The notes under the pieces: model-generated
Seen by the model: only the letters and a program-made list of their open reading frames with translations
What the model was told of the DNA's origin: nothing
Databases searched by the model: none
Shown here: positions 1-8,200 of the stretch, piece after piece
How the letters are laid out: every line of letters begins with the position of its first letter
Position numbering within the stretch: position 1 is the first letter of the stretch
Assembly (NCBI GenBank): GCA_026770575.1
Contig: MU657164.1
Span: 699,389-709,400 of the forward strand
Source: Pelagophyceae sp. CCMP2097
Taxonomy: Eukaryota > Sar > Pelagophyceae
Direction of reading: 5' to 3'
DNA: 10,012 bases
Position numbers and translations under genes: made by a program

Positions 1-311
1 ACATCTGGTGCTGCGCCTTCTCGCCCGACGGCAAGCGCATCGTGACGGGGAGCTACGACACAACGGCGCGGCTCTGGGACGCCGAGACGGGCGCGCTGGT
101 GGCGACGCACGAGGGCCTAAAACTGCTCCACGAGGCGGGCGCCGACGTGCTGGACCTTTCTGAGAGAGTGGACCACTTCAACGTCTTGGAGACTTCACTA
201 TCAAACTACGACGCCGTCATCGTCCGGTCGCGCAGTCGCCTCGGCGCCGCAACGCTAGCCAACGGCGCCGCGGGCAAGCTGCGCATCGTCGGGCGACTGC
301 TCGCATTATGA
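1..311 (+). pseudogene. WD40 repeat fused to truncated phosphoglycerate dehydrogenase N-terminus
   Basis: The frame is open from base 3 at the left edge to a TGA at 309-311, so the 5' end lies outside the window. The first ~38 residues read as one WD40 repeat: AFSPDGKRIVTGSYD, then TARLWDAETGALVATHEG. From the shared EG onward the sequence changes family to EGLKLLHEAGADV, then NYDAVIVRS and KLRIVGR. This is the order of the N-terminal substrate/nucleotide-binding region of D-3-phosphoglycerate dehydrogenase, the first enzyme of phosphorylated serine synthesis. The family would continue with AGVGVDN and the Rossmann fold; here it is replaced by four unrelated residues and a stop. A GC donor at about 294 (GG|GCGACT) could mean an exon end instead, but I see no continuation downstream. 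Likely a chimeric or truncated gene remnant. The homology of both halves is recognised by eye. Confidence 0.6.
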
Positions 312-451
312 CCTTGCACACGGGTTTCGGAGAAGACTGTCGAAATCGGCGGACTGCGTGGTGCGACGCCGTCTTCCATCTCGGGCGAGGCGGGGCGGAG
401 AAGAGAGGGTCGGCCGAGGGTCTCAGAGCGGAGCCTGCGACTGAAGAGCGC

Positions 452-681
452 CTCGTCAGCGTTTTGCCCACGCCGGGGGCGTCGCCGACAATCCCGCCGC
501 GAGAACCGTCTTCTTCGAAGTAGCGCCGCAGCAGCCACGCCACACCGTCCTTTTGGTGCGGGAACATGGCGCGCGCGATTTCCGCAGGGAGCCTCCTGGA
601 CGCACCGTCGGCCTCGACTTCGAACGTCAGCGGCGCCCCGTCGTCAGCCGCAGCGGCCTCGTCCATGATGCCCTCGTCCAT
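452..681 (-). CDS. SNF2-family helicase, N-terminal exon or remnant (partial)
   Basis: Reading leftward from the ATG at 679-681, 76 residues encode an acidic start (MDEGIMDEA), then FPHQKDGVAWLLRR and GGIVGDAPGVGKT. These match the Q-like/FPHQ segment and motif I (Walker A, lysine about residue 73) of SNF2-type superfamily 2 DNA translocases, which remodel chromatin or act in DNA repair in the nucleus. After GKTLT the frame becomes low-complexity Arg/Ser/Pro with no motif Ia or DEAD-like motif. Either an intron starts at AG|GCGCTC (donor at 451, a GC type like those in the SHMT gene here) or the gene is broken. No further helicase exon is seen leftward, where the WD40/dehydrogenase frame lies on the other strand. 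SNF2 proteins are normally 600 or more residues, so this is only the beginning. The family is fairly secure; whether it is functional is unknown. Confidence 0.65.
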
Positions 682-1180
682 GATCGTCCTCGAGAGCAGA
701 TTCGGCGCGTTGCCTCGCGCCCGCGCCCGTCACTCGGCCCTAAGTCGCGCGATTTTGATCAGAATCGACGCGGCAACCGGTCGCGCCCCCTCCCCCGGGC
801 TTGCAGAGCGCGGGCCGCAGCAGGTCGAACTCACGAGACGCGTCGCAGGACGAACTCTTTGCACGGGCGCGATGTCGGCGGCTTACGGCGTCGCGAGTCG
901 TCGAGTGCGGCCTACGCACGCATTGACGGTTCGGTCGGCAGCAGGACACACCGGGTCGACCCGGCAACGCCTCTATGGCTGAAAACAAGGCACCCTGCCG
1001 CCGAGCGGGCCCGCTTTAGAGAGCGACCCTTTGAAGACGCCGCGCGGCGTGTACGTCGCGTAGGCACGTCCTGATTTTTGCGCAACCGTGCAGCGGCGGT
1101 CTATGGGTCCTAATGAAACTCCCGACCCAAGGTTCCGCCCCCCCGGACAGCCCCGTCGCGATGCGAAGAAATGTCAGGCT
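682..1180. other. Region without a convincing gene
   Basis: GC-rich sequence between the SNF2 fragment and the MYND/RING gene. Open frames exist on both strands but are Arg-rich and lack recognisable domains. The one exception is a short plus-strand peptide at 910-945 (AYARIDGSVGSR), which resembles the YxRIDGS segment of SNF2 helicase C-terminal domains; it is treated as a finding. No RNA gene or clear promoter element was seen. Confidence 0.5.
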
Positions 1181-1210
1181 TGTGCCACTGGCTGCCACTG
1201 GCTGCCACTG
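1181..1210. repeat. Three tandem copies of a 10-bp unit
   Basis: The unit GCTGCCACTG occurs at 1191-1200 and 1201-1210, with a near copy (TGTGCCACTG) at 1181-1190. It lies about 150-180 bp upstream of the MYND/RING gene start. A related CCACTGGCC follows at 1219-1227. Confidence 0.85.
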
Positions 1211-1228
1211 CGGCGCGGCCACTGGCCA

Positions 1229-1282
1229 GCCTCTTTTCCAACTTGAAAAATCTTGAAACGGGCAAAACTTGCCAAAAGAGGC
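1229..1282. repeat. 9-bp inverted repeat upstream of the MYND/RING gene
   Basis: GCCTCTTTT at 1229-1237 is the exact reverse complement of AAAAGAGGC at 1274-1282, separated by 36 nt. A smaller hairpin, GGCAA/TTGCC (1261-1273), sits inside. The A/T runs stand out from the GC-rich surroundings. It ends about 80 bp before the ATG and could be a 5' UTR or promoter structure or a small decayed insertion. No flanking target-site duplication was found. Confidence 0.6.
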
Positions 1283-1362
1283 GGGTTCCAGAACTTTGTC
1301 AGCTAGGTAATCGACGACGCGCCGCGCCGGCCGAGACGGGCACCTCTTCGTCTGGCCTCGAG

Positions 1363-2406
1363 ATGGCCTCCCCCCCGACCGTCGCTCCAAAGCCCTGCTG
1401 CGTCTGCGGCGGCCCGGGAGGCCAGCACTGCACCGATTGCAAAAGTCGGCATTATTGCGGCAAACCGTGCCAGCTCGTAGACTGGCGCGCGCGCGGCCAC
1501 AAGGCGCAGTGCAAGCAGATGGCCTCCGATTTCCAGGACCGCCTCGTAGACTCGCTGCTGGCGAAGCTGCAGATGAAAGAGGCCATTTCCGACGACGTCT
1601 CGCCGGCTGCTTGTTCCAAGGCGCGCTTACCGGCTGGTCGGACGCAAACGATGGCTGTGGTCGAGGCCAACGCGGTGAACGATGACGCGCCGCACTGGCG
1701 CGGCACCTGCGCGATCTGCCTGGACCTGCTTCCGATCGGTGGTGCCGGACAAACGTTGTACTTGTGCTGCTGCAAAAAGATTTGCACGGAATGCTCCAAC
1801 AAGTGCGTCGTGTACGACGTACGCTGCCCGCTCTGCCGCGCGCCTGCCTCCACTTCAGAAGCCGAGCAGCTGCGCCGGCTGCTGGAGCAGGTCGACAAGG
1901 GGAACGCCGAGGCGCAGGTGCAGCTCGGAGGCGCATACCGTGAAGGCATGCTTGGTCTCAAGAAGAGCGTGAAGCGAGCGCTCCAGCTGTACGAGCTCGT
2001 GGCGGCGCAAGGACACCCAGTAGCTCAGATCAACCTGGGAGCGTGTTATCAATTTGGAAATGGCGTGAAGATCCACTACGAGACCGCCGCGATGTGGTAC
2101 CGGCGCGCAGCCGAGCAAGTACATCCTCTCGCGCAATCCAAACTCGGCTACATGTTTTTCCACGGCAAAGGCGTCACGCAGTCGTACGACGAAGCCGTCA
2201 AGTGGTTCCGGCTCGCCGCGGCGCAGGGCGACGGAGACGCGCTCTACAACCTCGGTTTGTGTCACGCAAACGGCGACGGCGTGCCGCAGGACTACCACGA
2301 GGCGTTGCGCCTCTACAAGATCGCCGCGGCCAAGGGCGACGCCTGCGCCGCGGCGGCGGTCGAAGACATGCAGGCGCGGCTCGACGCTTCCGAGTCGAAT
2401 TCCTAG
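1363..2406 (+). CDS. MYND finger / RING-like / Sel1-repeat protein
   Basis: Intact 347-residue protein with no intron. A MYND zinc finger lies at residues 12-50 (C12, C15, C23, C26, C32, C36, H46, C50; the pattern ends H-x3-C). A RING-like finger lies at about 116-158 (CAIC, then CTEC at 141-144 and CPLC at 155-158). Its middle ligands come from a CCC run at 135-137, so the usual histidine appears to be cysteine. Four consecutive 36-residue Sel1-like repeats fill 183-326, each with the LGxxYxxGxGV...A..W...AA.QG pattern. Sel1 repeats form a helical protein-binding scaffold; MYND binds proline-rich peptides and RING domains often recruit E2 enzymes, so an adaptor or ubiquitin-ligase role is plausible but unproven. 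The frame extends upstream to 1171, but I chose the ATG at 1363: it has purine/G context (GAGATGG), and the extra 64 residues are low-complexity and cover the repeats. Such proteins form large families in pelagophyte algae as I recall. Confidence 0.9.
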   Translation: MASPPTVAPKPCCVCGGPGGQHCTDCKSRHYCGKPCQLVDWRARGHKAQCKQMASDFQDRLVDSLLAKLQMKEAISDDVSPAACSKARLPAGRTQTMAVVEANAVNDDAPHWRGTCAICLDLLPIGGAGQTLYLCCCKKICTECSNKCVVYDVRCPLCRAPASTSEAEQLRRLLEQVDKGNAEAQVQLGGAYREGMLGLKKSVKRALQLYELVAAQGHPVAQINLGACYQFGNGVKIHYETAAMWYRRAAEQVHPLAQSKLGYMFFHGKGVTQSYDEAVKWFRLAAAQGDGDALYNLGLCHANGDGVPQDYHEALRLYKIAAAKGDACAAAAVEDMQARLDASESNS

Positions 2407-2426
2407 TCGAATTCGTTATCGAAATT
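2395..2426. repeat. 12-bp tandem repeat across the stop codon
   Basis: TCGAATTCCTAG (2395-2406), TCGAATTCGTTA (2407-2418) and TCGAAATT (2419-2426) form two and a half 12-bp units. The stop codon TAG of the MYND/RING gene is the end of the first unit, so the last residues and the terminator of translation lie inside the repeat. Confidence 0.7.
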
Positions 2427-2873
2427 ATGTGTCTGGGGAATCGACGACGACAAGGCCACGTCGACGTTGACGCCGACGAAGAGGATCTCGAAACAGTCGT
2501 ATGCAAGCTTGCTTGCTTGAGATCCACCCTGGGTGGGGCTGCCCCAAAGGGGCTTGTATTTTAAACTTTTAAAGATTGACGAAGGTTCTCGAGCTCCTAG
2601 GCCAATTGCACTAGAATGCAAACCGTTCTCGGTCACAGCAAATACAAACCGGCATCAGTAACGGATGTTCGCTGCGCGACGTTTTCTTCCGCAGCCGGGC
2701 CCTCTGTCGTCGAAGAACCCGGAGCCTCAGCCCGCCGTCGGAGCCCGCAGCGAGGGCCTCCCGGCGGGCCGCTCGACGCCGTCTCCGGGATTTCGGTACC
2801 GCGCGTGGATGACACTCTCGTGCCCCTTTCAGCATCCATTGCGACGTCGACGAGCTCGGTGGTGGCGTCTTCG
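2427..2873. other. Intergenic region, no gene recognised
   Basis: Downstream of the MYND/RING gene. A short palindrome GCCCC-AAA-GGGGC lies at 2540-2552, followed by a T/A-rich tract ending TTTTAAACTTTTAAAG. This layout (GC palindrome, then TTTAAAC) loosely resembles the repeat at the right edge of the window. It may act in 3' end formation, but that is only a guess. Open frames covering 2616-3131 on both strands have no recognisable domain. Confidence 0.5.
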
Positions 2874-2976
2874 AATCCCACCCGCCGACAGACGTGTAGA
2901 GTCCCGCCCGACGACGACGACGTGTCAAATCCTACACGCCGAAAACGTGTCGAGTCCCGCCCGACGACGTCGTGCC
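2874..2976. repeat. Imperfect 54-bp tandem duplication
   Basis: Copy 1 (2874-2927) and copy 2 (2928 to about 2976) both contain AATCCYACMCGCCGA, then ACGTGT and GAGTCCCGCCCGACGACG. They differ by a few substitutions and a one-base indel after CGCCGA. The indel shifts the frame between copies, which argues against selection as coding sequence. Confidence 0.8.
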
Positions 2977-3148
2977 GAGGATCGACGGACACCGCCCCGA
3001 CTGAGGACGTCTTCGACGGGGCGGGTGCGGAGGCTGGTTTAAGCTGGACTGGCCACCGTGACGCGGTGTCGAGCGCGAATGCCTTGCGATTCGCTGCGCG
3101 GAGCGGCATTTGCGGGGCCCATGGGCGTTGAGACGATTGACATAGAAG

Positions 3149-3360
3149 CCTTCCTCTCTCCTATGGGATGCCTTCCAATAGCATTCCTATCTCCAATAGC
3201 AAGGCTTCCAATAGAAAGACTTCCTCTAGAGCCCTCTCCAATCGAAGTGCCGAGGCCCCTCCCTTGCGAGGCCCCTTGCACGCTCTTGCAGGGCCTCTCG
3301 CGCGGGCCTTGACTTACAAGGCACAAGTCAGGACTCCTCGGAAGTCAAGACTCCTCGGAC
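3149..3360. repeat. Degenerate short repeats leading into the 12-bp array
   Basis: CTTCCAATAG or CTCCAATAG motifs recur at 3172, 3191 and 3205, followed by GGCCCCTTGCAC-like units. An almost exact 17-bp duplication follows: AAGTCAGGACTCCTCGG at 3325-3341 and AAGTCAAGACTCCTCGG at 3342-3358. It continues directly into the regular array at 3361. Confidence 0.7.
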
Positions 3361-3712
3361 GTTCCCTTCGAAGGTCCCTTCGAAGGTCCCTTCGAAGGTC
3401 CCTTGTACGGGCCCTGGCGAGGCCCCTCGCAGAGGCCTTCGACGTCCCTCGGCGGCCCTTCTTGAAGGGCCCTGAGACGGCCCCCGAGACGGACCTTGGA
3501 ACGGGCGCTCGAGACGGGCCCTGGCAAGGCTCCTCGCACGGTCCCTTGATAAGGTCCCTCGCACGGTCCCTCGTACGGGCCTTCGTACGGTCCTTCGCAC
3601 GGACCCTCGGAACCCTCGCATCGTCCCTTACGAGGCCCCTTGAACGTGCCCTTGCGAGGTCCTCGTACGGGCCCGTGCGAGGTCCCTTTTTAAGGTGCCC
3701 TCGCGAGGCCTC
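3361..3712. repeat. 12-bp minisatellite, GGTCCCTTCGAA type
   Basis: Regular units occur at 3361-3372 (first base changed), 3373-3384, 3385-3396 (GGTCCCTTCGAA) and 3397-3408 (GGTCCCTTGTAC), then GGGCCCTGGCGA. Degenerate units such as GGTCCCTCGCAC and GGGCCTTCGTAC follow to about 3712, roughly 29 units in all. The GGNCC core is palindromic and recurs about every 12 bp; the other 7 bases drift. Because 12 is divisible by three, all frames stay open over long stretches and give Arg/Gly/Ser-rich shadows, which I do not call as genes. Some units vary to 11-13 bp. Confidence 0.9.
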
Positions 3713-4113
3713 GCACTGGTCCTCAACGGACCCAGCTGGGACGCGACAGGGACGCGGCACGGACTCTGCATCGGGATGCTCGCGGGCCTTTGGAGCCGAG
3801 AAGATCCCCTTGACGCGGACACGTCCGCCTTGACGTCCCAGGCCGACCCGTCCGTTCGTCGCCGGGGCGGCGGTGCGCGCGCGAACGGACCGCGGGCGTC
3901 TCGGCGGCGAAAGGCGAAAGGGTCTCGCTGCTCATGGGGGCTCTCGACGACACAGTGTTGCAGTAGGGACTCCAAACCGCATCCATACTGCGTCCAACGC
4001 CACCGCGGCCGACCAAAGCCCATCGGCCGGGTCGCATCGCAGCCTCGAACCCTGCGACCATGTAGGCGTCTCATTTTCGCAGCCGCGCCCGCAGGGAGAC
4101 AGAGGCAACACAA
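3713..4113. other. Intergenic region, nothing recognised
   Basis: Non-repetitive GC-rich sequence between the 12-bp array and the stem-loop cluster. Open frames on both strands show no domain and have Arg-rich composition typical of shadow frames in GC-rich DNA. A TTCGA-containing segment near 4044-4052 on the minus strand was tested as a tRNA T-arm and failed. Confidence 0.5.
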
Positions 4114-4436
4114 CGCAAGTTCGACTCAAGTTTGCCTCGGCCGCAAACTTGCGGCGGACGGGGCATTGCACGTCACTTTGATCCACGGTCCTTGAATCAG
4201 AGACAGGGATCGGCGCGCGTGCTCCCGAGGCCCGCCGCCGGGAGCACGAGCTGAGGCTAAGAAGGAGGAACCCTCCTTCGTGGTCGACGTTGGACGGCAA
4301 GGGAGTTTGAGTGCTCGGCAGGAGGTCCCCTCGTCGGCCAGACGAGGTCCTCCGTCTCAGAGGTGCCGAAGAACATACAGACACAGGGAGTGGTCGGCCC
4401 CGATCTCGAGAGAGGCGCCTCTGCAAAAAGATCGGG
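4114..4436. repeat. Cluster of five stem-loops
   Basis: Five inverted repeats lie within 323 bp. (1) CAAGTTTGC 4127-4135 with GCAAACTTG 4143-4151, 7-nt loop; a competing 8-bp stem pairs 4114-4121 with 4146-4153. (2) CGTGCTCCCG 4218-4227 with CGGGAGCACG 4239-4248, 11-nt loop. (3) GAAGGAGG 4261-4268 with CCTCCTTC 4272-4279, 3-nt loop. (4) CCTCGTC 4329-4335 with GACGAGG 4341-4347, plus outer GGAGG 4321-4325 with CCTCC 4349-4353. (5) CCCGATCT 4399-4406 with AGATCGGG 4429-4436. All main stems are perfect. The function is unknown; a structured transcript or a decayed mobile element are possibilities. Confidence 0.65.
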
Positions 4437-4515
4437 CTGCCCAAGGATGCAAGGCCCGCGCTCCCTACATCTCGACGGCCGCCCGGCCCTGGGTTGCCGC
4501 GTAGGCGTTAGGGTC

Positions 4516-4578
4516 GTAGGGTCCAGCCTACCCTACGTAGGGTCGTAGGGCCCTACGTAGGGTCCCACGTAGGGTACC
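4516..4578. repeat. Palindromic GTAGGG repeats with 12-bp phase
   Basis: GTAGGG occurs at 4516, 4537, 4545, 4557 and 4569; the last three are 12 bp apart, as GTAGGGCCCTAC, GTAGGGTCCCAC and GTAGGGTACC. Overlapping perfect palindromes are ACCCTACGTAGGGT (4530-4543) and CGTAGGGCCCTACG (4544-4557). The 12-bp spacing and the GC-palindromic core resemble the other 12-bp arrays in the window. Confidence 0.8.
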
Positions 4579-4814
4579 GTGAGACGACGGGGTTCCAGTC
4601 GACGCGCGTCGCCGCCCGCGGGCCGCCCAACCTTGAGCTTAAGTCCACGTTGGGGTCCTTGTTCGTACCACTTTGGCGTCGTCCGGGCGGCTCGGCGTCG
4701 ATGGCCTCGATGGCCTCGGGCTCGGCGGCTATTCGTCTTCGTCGTCGTCGGATGGCCCGCCGAGCCCTTGGTGTCGCCCAAATCCCACGAAGCCTGCCGT
4801 CTGGGGCCCTCCGA
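4579..4814. other. Intergenic, no gene recognised
   Basis: GC-rich stretch between the GTAGGG repeats and the next hairpin. A plus-strand frame stays open from 4579 to 5412, but it has no domain and runs antisense through the last SHMT exon, so it is not called. Confidence 0.5.
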
Positions 4815-4850
4815 GCCGCGTAGGGTCCAGCCTGTAGGGTCCTACGCGGC
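4815..4850. repeat. 10-bp stem hairpin with GTAGGGTCC motif
   Basis: GCCGCGTAGG (4815-4824) pairs perfectly with CCTACGCGGC (4841-4850) across a 16-nt loop. It contains GTAGGGTCCAGCCT, also found from 4516, so it is probably a related copy of that repeat. It lies about 370 bp beyond the SHMT stop codon. Confidence 0.7.
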
Positions 4851-5220
4851 AAGCCAGCCTACCTCTGGGCTCAAGAGGCAATGCCTCGGCACATCCGAGT
4901 CCTGGGCTCTTGGGATCACACTGGGCGTACACGCCTTGAGTGGGGGGATTCCTGGATTCAGCGCGCAGATTCGCTGGCAGCAGCGAGGAGACGTTGCCCT
5001 CTGCAGAAATACGCCCGCGAATCCGGACGAGCCTCGAGCAGCCGATGAGTTCTTATGCGCCCGGGCGACGCGGGGCCGGGCGCATGTTTCGAGCGGCCGG
5101 GAGCAGTCGGCACTGGTCTGCGAGCTTCGCAGAGGCCGTCCAACGCGGGCCGACGCGCAACTGTGGCGACCTGTTTGCGTTTCGGTCCAACGGCCCAAAA
5201 AGGTCTATCGCAACGCACCT
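4851..5220. other. Region 3' of SHMT
   Basis: Lies downstream of the SHMT stop codon on the minus strand, so it should include that gene's 3' UTR. No AATAAA-like signal or other gene was identified. Confidence 0.4.
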
Positions 5221-8200
5221 CTACTCGAAGCCGACGGTGGGAAACGTGCGTGCGAACGCCGACACCTGGTCCTTGAGCGCGGCGATGGACGGCGCGAACT
5301 CGTCGGTGTGGAGGTGGGCCTTGAAGTCCTTCAGCATGCCGCCCTTGGCCTAAACACACACGGTTATTGGGCAAAAAGAGATAACTACACACACCAAGGG
5401 CCGAGAAACTAGAGACCCAAAGGCCCGTCCACGCTTGATGGAGACTCGCCTTGATGGCCATGGCGATGCCCACGCCGGCGTCGAAGAACTCCGCGACCTG
5501 TGGGCGACGTCGACGACGCCATTGCGTGTGAGAGTACCGTCGCGAGGGTCCGCCGATGGGCTCTCATCAGCAAAAAATAAAAACATATTTTGCTTCTTCT
5601 TCTTCTTCTTCAAAATCGCCAACGGACCTTGTCAAAGTCCTTTTCGGAAAACCCGCGCGTCGTCAAGGCGGGCGCGCCCATGCGCACGCCGCCCGGCGAC
5701 AGTGCGGAAGTGTCGCCGGGGACGGTGTTCTTGTTCAGCGCCACATTCGCGAGTTCCATGACCGCCTGCGGATTTTACATTCCAAAAGTTGAAAAGTTGA
5801 AAAATCGAAAAAAGTGTTTTTGGCACCACGGCCCGCCCCCGCCCTTCCAGCGCACCTCGACGCGCGCGCCGTCGATGCCCTTGGACTTCTTGCAGTCGAC
5901 CAAGCAGAGATGGTTGTCCGTGCCGCCGGAGACGAGGACGTAGCCCAGCGACTGCAGCTTGGTCGCGAAGGAGATGGAGTTCTTGACGACCTATTTTTTA
6001 AAAAATCGAATTTTCAAAGTTTTCAAAAAAACGGACCTGGTGCTGGTAGGCCTTGTACTCTGGCGCCTGCGCCTGCTTCAGCGCCGTCGCCAAAGCCGCG
6101 ATGGTGTGGTTGTGCGGGCCGCCCTGGAGCCTACAGGCACGCGCGTTTGGGATGTGAGCTTTTCAAAAAAACATCTTCCCAGACGTCGGCTTCATCCGAG
6201 GGCCCCGCTCTCCGCGTTTGCCGCGCGGGCGCCGCTTCCTTACCCCGGGAAGACGGCGAAGTTGATGGCGGCGCCGAGGCCGGCGTAGTCCTTTTCCGAC
6301 TTCTTGGGGGCGTTTGGGGGAGCAGTCTTGCCTAGAGGTCTCTTGGTGAGTTTCTCAAGACTTGTTTGGTGAGGATGCACGGCGGACTCCAAGGCAACTT
6401 ATGGGCCGCCGCGGGGCCGCATACGGCCGTAGAGGATCCACTCCACGGCTGGCTCGAAGGAAATCTCCGCCATCGCGGATGGTCTGACGGCACTCTTGCA
6501 GCGTCCACGACTCGGCGACGTCTCTCTCAATGAACCTCGGTGATTCCGGCACTCCGGGACCGCTTGCGGGTGCGGCGGACCCGGTTCGACGTTGGACCGT
6601 CGACTTTTTCGGGGATCCAGTCGGTCCGTCGAGGGTGCCGTCGAGGGCCCGGGACCGTCTCCGTGCCGCAGAGGGGGCCTTCGTGTGCCGTCAAGGGACC
6701 GCGTACGCTCGTCGAGGGCGGTAAACGGGCCGTCGACGGGACGTCTCTGGGCGCAGTAGGGCCTTTGGAGGGGGCTTTGAAGGGGGCCTTTCAAGGACCG
6801 TCTCCGGACCGTCTCCGGGACCGGATTCTAGAGGGGCCAGTCAAGGAGGTCTTGTCCAGAGGCAGTCGAGATTTCCGTCGGACAACTCTGGACGGGCCTC
6901 CGAGGGACCGTCTCGAGGCCTTTGTATGACCGTCTTGGCGGGCTGGAAAGCCGAGGCAGGAGAGGACCGTCCAAAAGGCACCTCGAAGAGGCCAAGAAAA
7001 AACAGATGCCGCAAAACCCAAAAGTTTCCTCAACGGACACTCGAGCGACGGTAGAAGATCATGGCGCCGCGCGGCCCTCGGAGCGACTTGTGCGTCGTCG
7101 TCGTCACGACGTCGGACGTGTCGAAAGGCGAAGGGACCACGCCGGCGGAGACGAGGCCGGAAATGTGCGCCTGGAGAGGGGAGGGGTGTGCCGCTTGCCT
7201 TGTTCAAAAACCTTCGGGACCGCACCCCACTTCCCCACCACGCACCATGTCGGAGAGGAGCCACGCGTCGTGCTCGTCGGTGATGGTCTTGAACTTGTCG
7301 TAGTCCAGAAGACGAGAATACGCAGACGCGCCCGCGACGACCAACTTGGGCCGGTACAAACGCGCGTTCGCCGCCAAGGCGTCGTAGTCGATCAATCCCG
7401 TAGACTCGTCGAGGCGGAACCTGGAGAGGAGCGTGGGGGGATGCTCTCTCACTGTCGCGGTACGCCCCAGAATGCCACAGACTCCAAGCGCTCCCGGCCC
7501 GCTCCACGGCAGCCTCCCCGGAGCGGGAAAAGGCCGTCTTCCGCCCGATTTTTCGAAAAATGCCCTCTCGCCGCAGAATGATCCGTCTAGCGGGGCGGCC
7601 ACATTGCACCGGATCAATATCCAGCCGGTAAATGGGATGGTCACTGGGCCCATCGAGGTCTCTGGCATCGCCTCGGGGCGCGTCTCCGGGCGCGTCTCTG
7701 ACACCGTCTCCCGGCTGCAGAGGCCGTCGAGAGGGACCTTTGCAGCGTCGTCTCCGGTGCTTTTGCCGTTGTAAGGCCCTGGGACCCGCTCAGCGGGGCG
7801 GCGACGTCGGGGTGACGCCGACGCCCCCTCTCAATCCGTCTCCAGGACCGTCGACAAGACTGACGCCGGCCCGTCTCCGAGCGCGTCCCAGGGTCTGTCG
7901 AGAGGCCGTCTCCGGGCCCGCCGACGAGCGCAGAGGGACCGTCTCCGGGGTTCGCCCCCCAGAGCCGGCGAGCGCAGAGGCCTCCAGAGCCGGCGAGCGC
8001 AGAGGGACCGTCGACGAATCGTCGAAGGACCGCAGACTAATCGTCGGCCTCTCCGGGACAATCCATGGCGTCTCCGGGCCCGTCTCCAGGCCCGTGGAGC
8101 GTCTCCACTGCCTTTCCCCTGTCTTGGGGCCCCCGTCTGGGGACCACAACACGGACCCCACGCCCGTCTCCATCTGGGAACCGAGACACCGCAACCCAAA

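Noticed and set aside
1171..1362. Upstream extension of the MYND/RING gene to an earlier ATG
   Set aside because: The added 64 residues encode the 10-bp repeat and inverted repeat, have no domain, and the ATG at 1363 has better context.
1016..1936. 306-residue open frame on the minus strand
   Set aside because: It is antisense to the MYND/RING/Sel1 gene, Arg/Ser-rich and without any domain: a GC-rich shadow frame.
2616..3131. Overlapping frames of 171 (+) and 158 (-) residues
   Set aside because: They cover the same bases on both strands, cross a frame-shifted duplication and show no family resemblance.
3168..3833. 221-residue Arg/Ser/Leu-rich frame on the plus strand
   Set aside because: It is the translation of the 12-bp array; equally long repeat frames exist on the other strand (Gly-Pro-Ser or Arg-Asp-Leu units).
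4030..4090. Possible tRNA on the minus strand (GGGTTCGAGGC)
   Set aside because: The T-arm does not pair properly, the B-box ends CT instead of CC, and no acceptor stem or anticodon arm fits.
4579..5412. 277-residue open frame on the plus strand
   Set aside because: No recognisable domain, and it runs antisense through the last SHMT exon and into intron 13.
5594..5611. Lysine-rich peptide or polypyrimidine tract as a gene feature
   Set aside because: It is a TTC microsatellite inside SHMT intron 12; on the coding strand it is purine, so it is not the acceptor tract.
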